64,000 nt of DNA from Candidatus Nitrosotenuis cloacae (GCF_026768455.1 NZ_JAPPVQ010000017.1:1-64000); one strand, 5' to 3'. Counted from the first letter of the stretch, positions 50,742-61,233 are shown. The notes: generated from the sequence alone by a model not told the origin. Numbers and translations: made by a program.

Positions 50742-52444
50742 TGTACAATCTTGGAATATCATGTTATTATCATGATTCAGCAGTCGCACTACTAAAAGAC
50801 GGTCATATCATAGCTGCAGTAGAAGAAGAAAGATTTTCTAGAAAAAAATTTGATGATGAATTTCCAAAAATGGCGATCGATTGGTGTCTAAAAGAAGCAA
50901 AGATCACTCCACACGAGATACACTCAGTAGCATTCTATGATAAACCTGTTTTAAAATTTGATAGATTGTTAGATAACTATATTGCGGTTGCACCTAGGGG
51001 GCTATACAGTTTTTTGAATACCATGCCAAAATGGCTACATAAAAGACTGTGGATTAAAAATGAGATAAGAAAATCCCTAAAGGGATTCAATGGCGACATA
51101 ATCTTTCCAGAACATCACATGTCCCACGCTGCACATACGTTTTACACTTCTCCGTTTAGTGAATCTGCCATATTAACGGTGGATGGAGTAGGTGAATGGA
51201 GTACCACATCAATAGGATATGCAAAAAATAACTCCATAACACTAACAAACGATATTCGTTGGCCTCATTCGCTTGGGTTATTCTATTCAGCGTTTACTTA
51301 TTTTCTAGGCTTTCAAGTAAATGAGGGCGAATACAAGTTAATGGGTCTTGCATCATATGGTAGACCAAAATATTATGATATGATTTTAGAAAAACTAATT
51401 GATGTAAAAGAAGATGGTAGTGTTCATCTTGATATGAAATATTTTGCATTTACTTATGATAAAATAATGACTAATACTAAATTCGCAGAATTATTTGGGA
51501 TAGCACCTAGAGAAAAAAACGAATTGCCCAAACAGATCCATTACGACATAGGAGCTAGTGCACAAAAAGTTCTAGAAGATATCTTATTAAAAATGGCAAA
51601 TTATGTATATAAAAAATTCAAGAGTAAAAATCTGTGTCTTGGTGGTGGTGTTGCCCTCAATGGTGTTGCAAATTATAGAATACTAAAGGAAAGCTCGTTT
51701 GACAACATACACATTCCACCATCACCGGGTGATGCAGGAAGTGCTGTTGGATGTGCACAATTTCTATATCATATTTATCATAATAATGCAAGAGATATCG
51801 TACAAGATCTGGCAAGATCAATACGAGAAAACATCTATGTAGGACCATCATATTCTGATGAAGAGATCAGGGATTTTCTTGATTCCCATAAGATCAATTA
51901 TGAGAAAATGAATAAGGAAGAATTAATACAAAAAACTGCTCGTCTTATTTCAGATGGAAACATAGTTGGTTGGTATCAGGGAAAAATGGAATGGGGCCCT
52001 CGTGCATTAGGTTCTCGTAGCATATTAGCAGATCCCAGAAATCATCACATGAAGGACATATTAAATGAGAAAATCAAGCATCGGGAATCATTCAGGCCTT
52101 TCGCTCCATCAATTCTGGAAGAATATGTATCAGAGTATTTTGAAATAGATAGGCCAAGTCCATACATGCTTTTTGTCGCACCCGTGAAAAAACCAGAACA
52201 AATTCCAGCAGTTACTCATGTTGACGGTACAGGAAGACTGCAAACAGTGAACAAATATGCCAATCCTCTCTATTATGATTTGATTAGAGAATTCTATGAC
52301 ATTACAGGAATTCCAGTAATAATCAACACGTCAATGAATGTGATGGGAGAGCCCATAGTCAATACACCAGAGCAAGCATACCAGATGATTATAAAAACCG
52401 ACATGGATTGTATTGCCATGGGAAGTTATCTGGTGAAAAAGTAA
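50741..52444 (+). CDS. NodU/CmcH-family O-carbamoyltransferase
   Basis: 567 aa. An N-terminal Kae1-like part starts LGISCYYHDSAVALLKDGHI with the metal-binding His pairs (FPEHHMSHAAHTF), GGGVALNGVANYRI near residue 300, and a C-terminal part with WYQGKMEWGPRALGSRSIL and INTSMNVMGEPIV. It transfers carbamoyl phosphate-derived carbamoyl to a sugar hydroxyl. It forms a cassette with DUF5989, SxtJ-like and SGNH genes. The sugar acceptor is not readable. Confidence 0.9.
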   Translation: MYNLGISCYYHDSAVALLKDGHIIAAVEEERFSRKKFDDEFPKMAIDWCLKEAKITPHEIHSVAFYDKPVLKFDRLLDNYIAVAPRGLYSFLNTMPKWLHKRLWIKNEIRKSLKGFNGDIIFPEHHMSHAAHTFYTSPFSESAILTVDGVGEWSTTSIGYAKNNSITLTNDIRWPHSLGLFYSAFTYFLGFQVNEGEYKLMGLASYGRPKYYDMILEKLIDVKEDGSVHLDMKYFAFTYDKIMTNTKFAELFGIAPREKNELPKQIHYDIGASAQKVLEDILLKMANYVYKKFKSKNLCLGGGVALNGVANYRILKESSFDNIHIPPSPGDAGSAVGCAQFLYHIYHNNARDIVQDLARSIRENIYVGPSYSDEEIRDFLDSHKINYEKMNKEELIQKTARLISDGNIVGWYQGKMEWGPRALGSRSILADPRNHHMKDILNEKIKHRESFRPFAPSILEEYVSEYFEIDRPSPYMLFVAPVKKPEQIPAVTHVDGTGRLQTVNKYANPLYYDLIREFYDITGIPVIINTSMNVMGEPIVNTPEQAYQMIIKTDMDCIAMGSYLVKK

Positions 52445-53542
52445 ATGTCAGTTCAGGTCGGTTACAAAAAACAATTTGTTTTGGGAATGTTACTACTCAT
52501 AATTCTATTTGGTGTAGTTGAGGGTATATCTCAGATCATATGGTACAATATGCAGAATAATTGTTCATTAGAAAAAACATACTTTGAAAATTATTCGGAT
52601 GATTTTAGAAAGAAGATGTGTTCTGATTATAAGAATCTAAAATATGATGTAAGTGCTATTCGTAAGAACGAACCGAATCAAAAGCTTGACACACTAAGTA
52701 TCAATTCACTAGGTTTTCGTGGTCCTGAAATGCAATTCAATAAAGAACCAGATGAATACCGGATCGTGCTGGTAGGCGGTTCGACGACTTTTGGCATGGG
52801 TGCTCCAAGCGATTCAAGCACAATTCCCGCATATCTTGAAGATATGCTTCAAGATAAATTTGGCACCAAGATCAAGGTAATAAATGCAGGAGTTATCGCA
52901 GCGGGGTCTGTAGAAGAGGCATATTATATTAAAAAAGAACTAATTCAGTTAAGACCAGATCTGATAATAGTTTTTGACGGATATAATGATGCATTCAACA
53001 TAAAACTGTCAGAAATAAATGAAAATGTCGAATATGAAAAATTAGAAAAGAGAACTTTTATCGAGAGAATTGGTAAAAAATATTTTAGTGAGCTAGCATT
53101 TCCCAATGTAATTTATCAAAGCATTCATGATGATATGCAGATTCGTTATTTAACTGAGGATGTTAAAAAAGAAAACACTAAGAAGTGGATAAATCGGTGG
53201 AATGAAATATGTCATCTAGGCAAAGAAACTGGATTCGAGTTATTAGTTACGGTGCAGCCCATGGTTGGGACTTCAGATAGAAAACTAACTCCCATAGAAG
53301 AAGAAATTCACAGTAAGGCAAAAACGCAAAAGATAATAGAATTTTTAAATGCGCTAGGAGAATCGGTAGATGAGATAGATTGTGCTTCAGCAGATTTGCG
53401 ACACACGTTTGATGGAGTTAATGAACAGGTGTTTTTCTCTGCAGTACATACAGGTAGTTTTGGAAACAAGATCATTGCAGAAAAGATGTATGAAAAAGTA
53501 TTACCCATAATAATGCGCGATATGAGATTAGATAATTATTAG
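52445..53542 (+). CDS. SGNH/GDSL-family hydrolase or acyltransferase
   Basis: 365 aa. A hydrophobic helix near residues 13-28 may anchor it. SGNH residues: VLVGGSTTFGMG (Ser), INAGVIAAGS (Gly), VFDGYNDAFN (Asn) and the C-terminal AVHTGSFGNKI (His). Such enzymes remove or add acetyl groups on glycans. It starts 1 bp after the carbamoyltransferase stop, completing the cassette, so O-acetyl and O-carbamoyl changes may target the same sugar. Confidence 0.82.
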   Translation: MSVQVGYKKQFVLGMLLLIILFGVVEGISQIIWYNMQNNCSLEKTYFENYSDDFRKKMCSDYKNLKYDVSAIRKNEPNQKLDTLSINSLGFRGPEMQFNKEPDEYRIVLVGGSTTFGMGAPSDSSTIPAYLEDMLQDKFGTKIKVINAGVIAAGSVEEAYYIKKELIQLRPDLIIVFDGYNDAFNIKLSEINENVEYEKLEKRTFIERIGKKYFSELAFPNVIYQSIHDDMQIRYLTEDVKKENTKKWINRWNEICHLGKETGFELLVTVQPMVGTSDRKLTPIEEEIHSKAKTQKIIEFLNALGESVDEIDCASADLRHTFDGVNEQVFFSAVHTGSFGNKIIAEKMYEKVLPIIMRDMRLDNY

Positions 53543-53578
53543 ATAATGTAAGAAATTTATATCAGGTAAAAGATTTCA

Positions 53579-54625
53579 TCATTTTATAAATTCCGTTATT
53601 ATTCGAGCTGCTCGTTCAGTGTCATTTTTTTCCTTTCTGGTGCTCATTGTAGAAATATGTCTAACATCCAAAGTGATTTCAGTTAGATAGTCTTCAGTAA
53701 TACGATTTTTTATTCCCAGATTAATCAACCCATCAGAGATTGCTTTCTGTTCTTTGTGTTTGTCATCTGAAACATAGAGAAATGGTGTTCCATTTGTGAG
53801 ACATTCAGATATCATTCCATAACCACATTTACATATTACAAGATCAGATGCTGCAATAATATTTTGTCCTTCTACCCAAGGTTTAAGATATTGAACATCA
53901 TCTGAATTAATTTGCGCGCCAGTGGAAAATATTTTGATATTTCCCATCACTGTTGGCTTTATGACAAAATGACTCCCTAAATTAATGAAGATAGCTTTTT
54001 CGGATTCTTTTAGACCTAGTTTTTGCCTGATCAATTTTCTTCGTTGTGTTGGGGCTTTACAGACAAAACCGATTGGTTTTTTGTTTTTAAAAACGTTCAT
54101 TTCAGTACCGAGTGGCAATTGGATTGCAAGACTAGCAAGCTCATAAGCGTTTCTCAGTATTGCAATTTGTCTTTTTGGTAACATATCAAGTACATCAGTC
54201 CATGAAAAATTTGAAATTGCGATGGAATTCACATGTGTGTTATGTGCAGCAAGAAAAGGCATAGCTGAGATATCACTTACGATTAGATCAGGTCTTATTT
54301 TCGATATCAATCGAGATTCGTTATCGGACACTGAATGTAATGATTTGACCCATTTGCCTACTTGTTCCAAGGTTTTATTTTCATTTATAGAAATCCCATT
54401 TTCTTTAATTACAGGGCCTACATCGGTTATGCCCGGAATTATTTGAGTTTCAGGTAATGAATTATTCAAATAATTCACATTCGAATTCCTAATGATCACC
54501 TCTATACCAATTTTTTGTAATTCCCTTATGACGGCAACAGATCTGGTGATATGTCCCAATCCATGATCAGTTATGTAATAAAGTAATTTTTTCAAAATGA
54601 TCAATATTTGTATTTTACCGCACAT
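53579..54625 (-). CDS. Predicted GT-B glycosyltransferase
   Basis: 348 aa. YYITDHGLGHITRSVAVIRE near residue 15 and IIAASDLVICKCGYGMISEC near residue 265, with a final HKEQKAIS segment, fit GT-B enzymes of the MurG/MGT-like type that bind a nucleotide sugar. It probably adds a sugar to the island's glycan. Some features also recall PseG-like hydrolases, which would fit the PseB gene; the activity is therefore open. Divergent from the RmlD-like gene. Confidence 0.65.
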   Translation of the reverse strand: MCGKIQILIILKKLLYYITDHGLGHITRSVAVIRELQKIGIEVIIRNSNVNYLNNSLPETQIIPGITDVGPVIKENGISINENKTLEQVGKWVKSLHSVSDNESRLISKIRPDLIVSDISAMPFLAAHNTHVNSIAISNFSWTDVLDMLPKRQIAILRNAYELASLAIQLPLGTEMNVFKNKKPIGFVCKAPTQRRKLIRQKLGLKESEKAIFINLGSHFVIKPTVMGNIKIFSTGAQINSDDVQYLKPWVEGQNIIAASDLVICKCGYGMISECLTNGTPFLYVSDDKHKEQKAISDGLINLGIKNRITEDYLTEITLDVRHISTMSTRKEKNDTERAARIITEFIK

Positions 54626-54662
54626 TTTTATTAGTTATCTGGGATCAATTGGTTAGATAACG

Positions 54663-55553
54663 TTGCCTCAGAAAATCCTTGTTGTTGGTGCTGGTTTTCT
54701 TGGGTCGAAAATAGCAAATGAATTTTCATATCTTAAAAATTCAGTAATAAAAACAAATTTGACAAGCGTACAAGATGGATCACATCTTTTAGATATAACA
54801 AATAAGAAAATGGTGGAGGACTGCTTTGAAAAAATCAAACCAGACATAGTTGTGAATTGTGCAGGCAGTACAGATATTGATTTTCTAGAAAAAAATTCTC
54901 AGTTGGCTTATGCCGTAAACGGACAGAGTGTAAAAAATTTGGCAGTGACTTCTCAAAAATTTAATTCAAGATTTATACAAATTTCGACAGATGGTGTTTT
55001 TGACGGAATTTATGGGAATTATAGTGAAACAGATATTCCCAATCCAGTTAACGTTTACGCAAAATCAAAACTAATTGGAGAAGAAGAAACTGGCAAAAAC
55101 TGCCAGAATTATACCATTATCAGAACAAATTTTTATGGACATCATAAAAGCGGTAGATTTCTGTTCAATAATATTTTAAATAAACTCAAAGCGGGTGTAA
55201 AAATAATAGGTTTTGATGACATATTTTTTACACCGTTAGAAATTTCGAACCTATCTCAACTTGTAGTTGATGTAGCATTATCAGAGTACATCGGGATTTT
55301 AAATTTATCGAGCGATTATCCAATATCAAAATATCAATTTTGTCTCAATATTGCTGAAATTCTTGGTTTTGATACGAAATTAATTAGAAGGGGATCTATT
55401 GATGAAATGAATTTTGCCGCAAAACGACCCAAAAATACATCACTTGTAAATAAAAGATCAAAACAAATCATAAGACATGAGATTGTATCACTAACTGATT
55501 GGCTAGAGAGATATAAGAAACAACTAAACGATTCATTTTCACATCAACCCTAA
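54663..55553 (+). CDS. RmlD-like sugar reductase
   Basis: 296 aa. KILVVGAGFLGSKIANEF is the NAD(P) site; VVNCAGSTDIDFLEK, ISTDGVFDGIYGNYSETD, and VYAKSKLIGEE supply the YxxxK. Reduces a 4-keto sugar linked to dTDP or UDP. Close to RmlD but not an obvious orthologue. The start is TTG 54663. It may act with the RmlA, RmlB and RmlC-like genes at 61-63 kb. Confidence 0.8.
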   Translation: MPQKILVVGAGFLGSKIANEFSYLKNSVIKTNLTSVQDGSHLLDITNKKMVEDCFEKIKPDIVVNCAGSTDIDFLEKNSQLAYAVNGQSVKNLAVTSQKFNSRFIQISTDGVFDGIYGNYSETDIPNPVNVYAKSKLIGEEETGKNCQNYTIIRTNFYGHHKSGRFLFNNILNKLKAGVKIIGFDDIFFTPLEISNLSQLVVDVALSEYIGILNLSSDYPISKYQFCLNIAEILGFDTKLIRRGSIDEMNFAAKRPKNTSLVNKRSKQIIRHEIVSLTDWLERYKKQLNDSFSHQP

Positions 55554-55590
55554 AATAAAAATGATATATTCGATACTTAGACATTATAGT

Positions 55591-56637
55591 ATGATCAAGC
55601 CTATAAAAATCGGAAAAAAAACACTAGGAAATAATCACAGATGTTATGTTATTGCGGAAATAGGCTCAAATTTTAACAGAGATATAAAACTAGCAAAAAA
55701 ATTGATCAAATTAGCTAAGGAATCTGGCGCAGATGCGGCAAAATTCCAATCATTCATTCCAGAAAAGATAATTTCAAAAAGAGGATTTGAAAAGAAACTT
55801 GCGTTTCAGTCAAAATGGAAAAAATCAGTGTGGCAAGTATATGATGATGCTAAGCTGCCCCTTTCTTGGCATTATGAACTAAACAAATATGCAAAAAGTA
55901 TTGGTATTGATTTTATGTCCGCTCCGTATTATTACGAGGCTGTAGACTTGCTAGTCAAGCTAAACGTTCCTGCAATTAAAATTGGCTCTGGTGAAATAAC
56001 AAATCTCGAGTTTCTCAGATATGTGGGAAAAACAAACAAGACGATATTATTAGCCACTGGAGCAAGTACAATGAATGAAGTGAAAGATGCGGTGAGAACA
56101 ATAAGATCATCAGGAAATAAGAAAATTATTCTTATGCAGGCAGTAACACAATATCCATCCCCCATTTCCGATGCTAACTTGAGAGTGTTAGATACGTTTA
56201 GGAGAGAATTTCAACTAAATGTAGGATATTCAGATCACTCACCCGGAATCTTAGTTATACTAGCAAGTGTTGCACTTGGGGCATGTGTAGTAGAAAAACA
56301 CTTTACGATAAATAAAAAGATGAGTGGGCCAGATCATCCACATTCACTAGATCCTATGGAGTTTAGTCAAATGGTTAAAAAGATAAGAGAAATACAGATT
56401 GCAATGGGTGACGGCATTAAGAAAATTGAAAAAAGTGAAGAGGAGACTAGAATTATTCAACAACGAGGTATTTGGACAATTAAAAAAATTTCAAAGGGTG
56501 AAAATTTTACAAGGTCGAACATTGATGTTTTACGACCAGTATTAGGTGTCTCTGCAGCGAGATACGCGTCAATGATTGGAAAAACAGCTAAAAGAAATTT
56601 TGAACCTTATGAACCAATAAAAGAAAAAGATGTTTAA
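55591..56637 (+). CDS. NeuB/PseI-like nonulosonic acid synthase with SAF domain
   Basis: 348 aa from ATG 55591; an ATG at 55561 is less likely. The barrel has VIAEIGSNFNRD, AAKFQSFIPEKI, APYYYEAVDLL, GSGEITNLEF and NVGYSDHSPGI. From about residue 285 (RGIWTIKKISKGENFTRSN and VLRPVLGV) a SAF domain follows, as in sialic, legionaminic or pseudaminic acid synthases. PseI is suggested by the FNRD pattern and by the nearby PseB-like gene. Different from the shorter copy at 44.3 kb. Confidence 0.87.
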   Translation: MIKPIKIGKKTLGNNHRCYVIAEIGSNFNRDIKLAKKLIKLAKESGADAAKFQSFIPEKIISKRGFEKKLAFQSKWKKSVWQVYDDAKLPLSWHYELNKYAKSIGIDFMSAPYYYEAVDLLVKLNVPAIKIGSGEITNLEFLRYVGKTNKTILLATGASTMNEVKDAVRTIRSSGNKKIILMQAVTQYPSPISDANLRVLDTFRREFQLNVGYSDHSPGILVILASVALGACVVEKHFTINKKMSGPDHPHSLDPMEFSQMVKKIREIQIAMGDGIKKIEKSEEETRIIQQRGIWTIKKISKGENFTRSNIDVLRPVLGVSAARYASMIGKTAKRNFEPYEPIKEKDV

Positions 56638-56773
56638 CAGATTTCGACACTGTTATATATAATCAATTTTAATTCCTAAACTCGCATCTAATTAACAAAG
56701 TAACATAATCACCAAAAAAGAAACTTTACAATTTAATCTTAACATTTTTTATTTACAAGAATAGACATAATGC

Positions 56774-57529
56774 ATGATAGGATGTATCATACAAGCAAGA
56801 CTGAATTCCTCTAGATTGCCAGGAAAAATAATGATGAAAATTGATAATGAAAAATCAGTCTTGGATTATGTCATAAATCAACTTAAATTTTGTAAGCATA
56901 TTGATAAGATTGTCATTGCAACTACAACATCAGTATATGACGATATACTTGTAGAATATGCTAAAAGTCATCATCTGGATTTTTTTCAAGGTAATGAAAT
57001 TGATGTTTTAGATAGATACTATAAATGTGCGAAAAGTTTTTCATTTGATACAATAGTAAGAGTAACTTCCGACTGTCCCCTAGTAGATCCAAATGTAGTT
57101 GATGAGTTGATAGAACAATTCCAAAAGGGTGATTTCGATTATGCAACTAACAAGCTACCTCTGGAATCTTCAAAATGTCCACATGGATCAGAAGTCGAAG
57201 TATTTTCATTTGAAACTCTTAAAAGAACTTGGGAAGAATCAAAAAAATCATCCGAACGTGAACACGTAACTCCATATATCTATAACAGTTCCGACAAATT
57301 CAAGATTTGCAAAATGTCTAGTAAGGAGGATCTTTCCTATATGAGATACACCGTTGATAGGCCAAAAGATTTAGTGATGATACAGGAGATCACTGCTAGA
57401 ATAAAGACAAGGCCAATACTAACAAAAGACATCGTTCAATTATTCAATGAAGTACCACAGCTACTCGGAATCAACTCAGAATATCAAAGGAATGAAGGAT
57501 ATTTGAGGTCTCTGAGAGACGAGAAGTAA
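56774..57529 (+). CDS. SpsF-like cytidylyltransferase
   Basis: 251 aa. IGCIIQARLNSSRLPGKIMM is the nucleotide-binding start; IVIATTTSVYDDILVEYAKS and VRVTSDCPLVDPNVVDELIE are motifs of SpsF/NeuA-like enzymes. It probably makes a CMP-activated nonulosonic acid or related sugar. A weak ribosome site is present. The 135 bp before it hold no gene. Confidence 0.82.
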   Translation: MIGCIIQARLNSSRLPGKIMMKIDNEKSVLDYVINQLKFCKHIDKIVIATTTSVYDDILVEYAKSHHLDFFQGNEIDVLDRYYKCAKSFSFDTIVRVTSDCPLVDPNVVDELIEQFQKGDFDYATNKLPLESSKCPHGSEVEVFSFETLKRTWEESKKSSEREHVTPYIYNSSDKFKICKMSSKEDLSYMRYTVDRPKDLVMIQEITARIKTRPILTKDIVQLFNEVPQLLGINSEYQRNEGYLRSLRDEK

Positions 57530-57586
57530 TAAGACGACGGTTCATTATTTCGTCAAATTTATGTATGGATAAAATTGACGAATAAA

Positions 57587-59380
57587 ATGCGAAAATACTT
57601 AGCTGTTACATTAGGCAGATGTTCAGGATGTTCGATTTTTGTTGACGACAAAATAATATTTTCAGCCAGTGAAGAGCGATATTCTAGAAAAAAATCAGAT
57701 CAGGCCTACCCGCTTCATGCCATAAATGACGGATTAGAGTTTTGTGGGATTAAACCAGAAGAACTTGATTATGTCCTAATTGCTGGAAAGAGATTAGCCA
57801 TCATTCCAATATTATTACAAGTTTACACAAACTTTTCAGTTAACGATCATTTAGACATGATGCGAAAATATTGGTATCATAAGCTTGTAAGAAAAGAACC
57901 AATAAAAATGATAGATATATTCAAGGATCGAATAAACATAGAACAATATCCATTTAACACATCTTTTGCAAAAGAATTAGATTTTTTCAAACTTGAACAT
58001 CCCATAAGCAAAGAGAGTGACAAAATAATATCATCATTTTACAAAAAAGCAATATCCACTCACCTTGGAGTTCATGAATCAAAAATTATCCACATAGAAC
58101 ACGATGACTGTCATGCAGCATATGCTTTCTTTGGTAGTCCAATTCGTGACGATAATACGTTAATTTTTACAGCTGATGCTTTTGGTGATGATTTAAGTGG
58201 AACGATCTCAAAATACAATAAAGATACAAACAGTATAATTAGGCTAAAAGAATATTTTCACAAGGATTTTCAATTAGCTAGGATTTACAGATATACCACA
58301 TTATTATTGAGAATGAGCCCAAATGAACATGAATATAAGGTGATGGGACTAGCACCATACTATAACGGCCCGGTAATTAACGAAGTCGTAAAGGTTTTTG
58401 AAGAAATGCAGGTATTAGAAGGCCTAAACTTCAGATTTAACAAAGACATAGATGACATTTATGAGTATTTGGAAAAGAATCTAAATCGTTTTCGATTTGA
58501 TCATATTGCTGCAGGATTGCAAACATTTACAGAGAAAATTCTAATAGATTGGTTTTCGAAGGCAATGTCCGAATACAATTCATCAAGTGTTGTTTTCTCT
58601 GGAGGTGTATCAATGAACGTTAAGGCAAATATGAATCTCGCACAGTTGCCTCAAATCAAAAAATTTTTTGTATGTGGCGCAGGCACAGATGAAACCTTGC
58701 CTATGGGTGCTTGTTATTATCAAGCTTCGTCAGAGATCATACCAAAATCACTTGAGAGTCTGTATTTGGGCCCAAATGCAGATTATGATGAAAAGGAGTT
58801 AAAATTATTTTCAAAACACCGAATATCTGAATTTACAAATGTTGAGGAGTTAGTTGATAAAATTCTCAATAATAGGATCATAGCTACATGTAGAGGTAGA
58901 ATGGAGATGGGTCAAAGAGCCCTAGGCAATAGAAGCATATTAGCGGATCCAAGGGATTCAAAGAATATCCAAAAAATAAACAAAATGATCAAAAACAGAG
59001 ATTTCTGGATGCCGTTTGCGCCAATTGTGCTATATGAATATCAAGAAGAAGTCATAGTAAATACAAAAAGGATAGAATCACCATACATGACAATCGCGTT
59101 TGAGGCTAAAAATAAAGAAAAAATTCAAGCTGCAATACATCAAGCAGACTTTACAGCAAGACCACAAATACTAAGAAGAGAAACAAATCCAATGTTGTGG
59201 GATCTCATCAAAAAGTTTTATGATGAAACTGGGGTGCCTGCTTTGTTAAACACATCATTTAATTTGCATGGAGAGCCAATAGTACGTACGGTAGATGATG
59301 CCGCTCGTGTTTTTGACAAGTCTGGACTTGAAGTACTTTGGTTAGACAAACACATAATTGAAAAAAATATCAGCATTTAA
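57587..59380 (+). CDS. Second NodU-type carbamoyltransferase
   Basis: 597 aa from ATG 57587; a TTG at 57575 is rejected because it lacks a site. N-terminal KYLAVTLGRCSGCSIFVDDK, SASEERYSRKKSDQAYPLHA, HIEHDDCHAAYAFFG with the metal His, GGVSMNVKANMNLAQL, and the tail TCRGRMEMGQRALGNRSIL and LNTSFNLHGEPIVRTVDD. About 35 residues longer than the first copy, with an unusual Cys-rich start (RCSGCS). Probably carbamoylates a different sugar. Confidence 0.88.
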   Translation: MRKYLAVTLGRCSGCSIFVDDKIIFSASEERYSRKKSDQAYPLHAINDGLEFCGIKPEELDYVLIAGKRLAIIPILLQVYTNFSVNDHLDMMRKYWYHKLVRKEPIKMIDIFKDRINIEQYPFNTSFAKELDFFKLEHPISKESDKIISSFYKKAISTHLGVHESKIIHIEHDDCHAAYAFFGSPIRDDNTLIFTADAFGDDLSGTISKYNKDTNSIIRLKEYFHKDFQLARIYRYTTLLLRMSPNEHEYKVMGLAPYYNGPVINEVVKVFEEMQVLEGLNFRFNKDIDDIYEYLEKNLNRFRFDHIAAGLQTFTEKILIDWFSKAMSEYNSSSVVFSGGVSMNVKANMNLAQLPQIKKFFVCGAGTDETLPMGACYYQASSEIIPKSLESLYLGPNADYDEKELKLFSKHRISEFTNVEELVDKILNNRIIATCRGRMEMGQRALGNRSILADPRDSKNIQKINKMIKNRDFWMPFAPIVLYEYQEEVIVNTKRIESPYMTIAFEAKNKEKIQAAIHQADFTARPQILRRETNPMLWDLIKKFYDETGVPALLNTSFNLHGEPIVRTVDDAARVFDKSGLEVLWLDKHIIEKNISI

Positions 59381-61233
59381 TGATTGTTTATTGAGACCGT
59401 TCTCATGCTAGTTAGGTAATCTACTAGTATTTTCGATGACTTCCCACCATTGACAAGATAATTAGAAAGAAACACATTGCCTTTTGCAATAACCGAATTT
59501 TTGAATTTGCTATCTTCTATGATTGATTTTAAAATTTTTTCTACATCAGTTTTTTCTATAGTAAGAAGAGATTGGAAAAATGAAGAGTTTTTTGAAAAAT
59601 TCATGATTTGAATCAAGACGATAGGTTTTTTCAATATAGCAGCATCCAAAATTGTAGTAGAAAAATCAGTAACAAGAAATATTTCACATTTCTCAATTAG
59701 GGAGGTTATATTTTGGTTTGTGATTTTAACAAAGTCATATGGATAACTATTTCGTATGCGCAATATTTCTTTCTCTGTCACTGAAGGATGAAATTTTATG
59801 ACTAAATTTTTATTCATTTTGGAAACCGCATCAATTATTAATTTTATAGATAGATCAAATTTTTCTCTCAGATCTACGGATAGTTCTGAGACATGATTTT
59901 GTGATGGAGGTGTGACCGCAAACAATATGAAATTGTTTTGCTTGAGATCATTTCTAAAAAAAAGATCATCATGCATTATTGAACCTGTTAGCAAAATTTT
60001 CTGTAAGGATATACCATTACTTAACAAATAATTTTTCATAATTTCACCCCATACAGAAATTTTATCACTAATGTTAGGTATAACGCCAGAATTATCATTA
60101 TAAGTAAAAGAGTTTGTTCCGTCCTCGTAAACACCATGCTGTAATAATACTGAGGTAACAGATTTTTTTTTAGCTACATGAAGAGTTATTTGTTCATTAA
60201 AACCTATTTCCGATAAAACCAAAACATGTGAAAAACCATATTTGTCAAATAGAATTTCAGTTATTCTTATTTCTTCGATAGATTTTATCAATTGTTTTTT
60301 GCAAAGTACATAGAGACGAGGTTTCACAAATTGCCAAAGAGATTTATCATTAACAGTAAAAAATTTGGAAAAAAAAGAATCATTCTCGAATAGATGATTT
60401 AATTTATCAGATATTATTTTTTTATCAAACATTATTCGTTGATATAAGTCATTTTTGTGTATATGATGATAAGATACAAATTTACTTTTTGATGAAATAA
60501 TTAACAAGAATGAACTCAAGTTCCAGATTACAGGACGACGACGATTTAGAAAAACAGGTTTTAGATTATTTTGGTGTAAAATTTGTAAAAGATGTTTTAG
60601 TTTTAACGGATCAGCTTCAACTAGCAAGATATTTGAATCATTTATTCTAGGTTTAAACAAAACAGACAATATATCATCATAAATTTTTTTAAATGAATTG
60701 TACACATCTGAAGATAATCTGAAAGTTAGAGAGGGAGTGAGTTTAAACAATACTGTATCATTTAAGAATTCAGTTTTCGATTGAGAAATTCCAATTTTTT
60801 TAACTTGGGTGGAAAAACAAGTTAACAATTCATACAGTGCAGGTGCGGCAAAGAATTCTGATGATTTAAATTTTTCATAGATTTTAGTTAATTCAAAAAA
60901 TTTTTTAACTATTGGAATGAGAAAATGACGGAATTCCTCCTGAATTAAGTTACCCAGATTAAGTCCATCATAACAAAGGTTTTCCGATACGAGTTTATCG
61001 TTAGACCATCGCGATAGAAGGTAACAGGTTTGTTGTACACCATCAGCATCATCAATGAATTCATCAGAGATCTCATGAACAATATTATTTTGCTTCAGTA
61101 AGATATGGGATTGATAATCGAAGGTTATTATTTTGCATGAAGTATTGAGAAACGATTTTAATTCATTAAAACTTATTGATGAATCAATCAGAATTAAACA
61201 GTTGTTGGATGTCGATTGCTCTAAATTTTCCAT
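59377..61233 (-). CDS. Large glycosyltransferase-like protein
   Basis: 618 aa. The C-terminal half has VLLQHGVYEDGTNSFTY, VWGEIMKNYLL, GSIMHDDLFFRND, LVIKFHPSVTEKEI and FLVTDFSTTILDAAILKKPI, which resemble CDP-glycerol/TagF-like or polysaccharide GT-B enzymes. The N-terminal half is AT-rich, Asn- and Ile-heavy and unassigned. It probably adds sugars or polyol phosphates to the surface glycan. It overlaps the cupin gene by 13 bp and the carbamoyltransferase end by 4 bp (convergent). Confidence 0.7.
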   Translation of the reverse strand: MENLEQSTSNNCLILIDSSISFNELKSFLNTSCKIITFDYQSHILLKQNNIVHEISDEFIDDADGVQQTCYLLSRWSNDKLVSENLCYDGLNLGNLIQEEFRHFLIPIVKKFFELTKIYEKFKSSEFFAAPALYELLTCFSTQVKKIGISQSKTEFLNDTVLFKLTPSLTFRLSSDVYNSFKKIYDDILSVLFKPRINDSNILLVEADPLKLKHLLQILHQNNLKPVFLNRRRPVIWNLSSFLLIISSKSKFVSYHHIHKNDLYQRIMFDKKIISDKLNHLFENDSFFSKFFTVNDKSLWQFVKPRLYVLCKKQLIKSIEEIRITEILFDKYGFSHVLVLSEIGFNEQITLHVAKKKSVTSVLLQHGVYEDGTNSFTYNDNSGVIPNISDKISVWGEIMKNYLLSNGISLQKILLTGSIMHDDLFFRNDLKQNNFILFAVTPPSQNHVSELSVDLREKFDLSIKLIIDAVSKMNKNLVIKFHPSVTEKEILRIRNSYPYDFVKITNQNITSLIEKCEIFLVTDFSTTILDAAILKKPIVLIQIMNFSKNSSFFQSLLTIEKTDVEKILKSIIEDSKFKNSVIAKGNVFLSNYLVNGGKSSKILVDYLTSMRTVSINNH

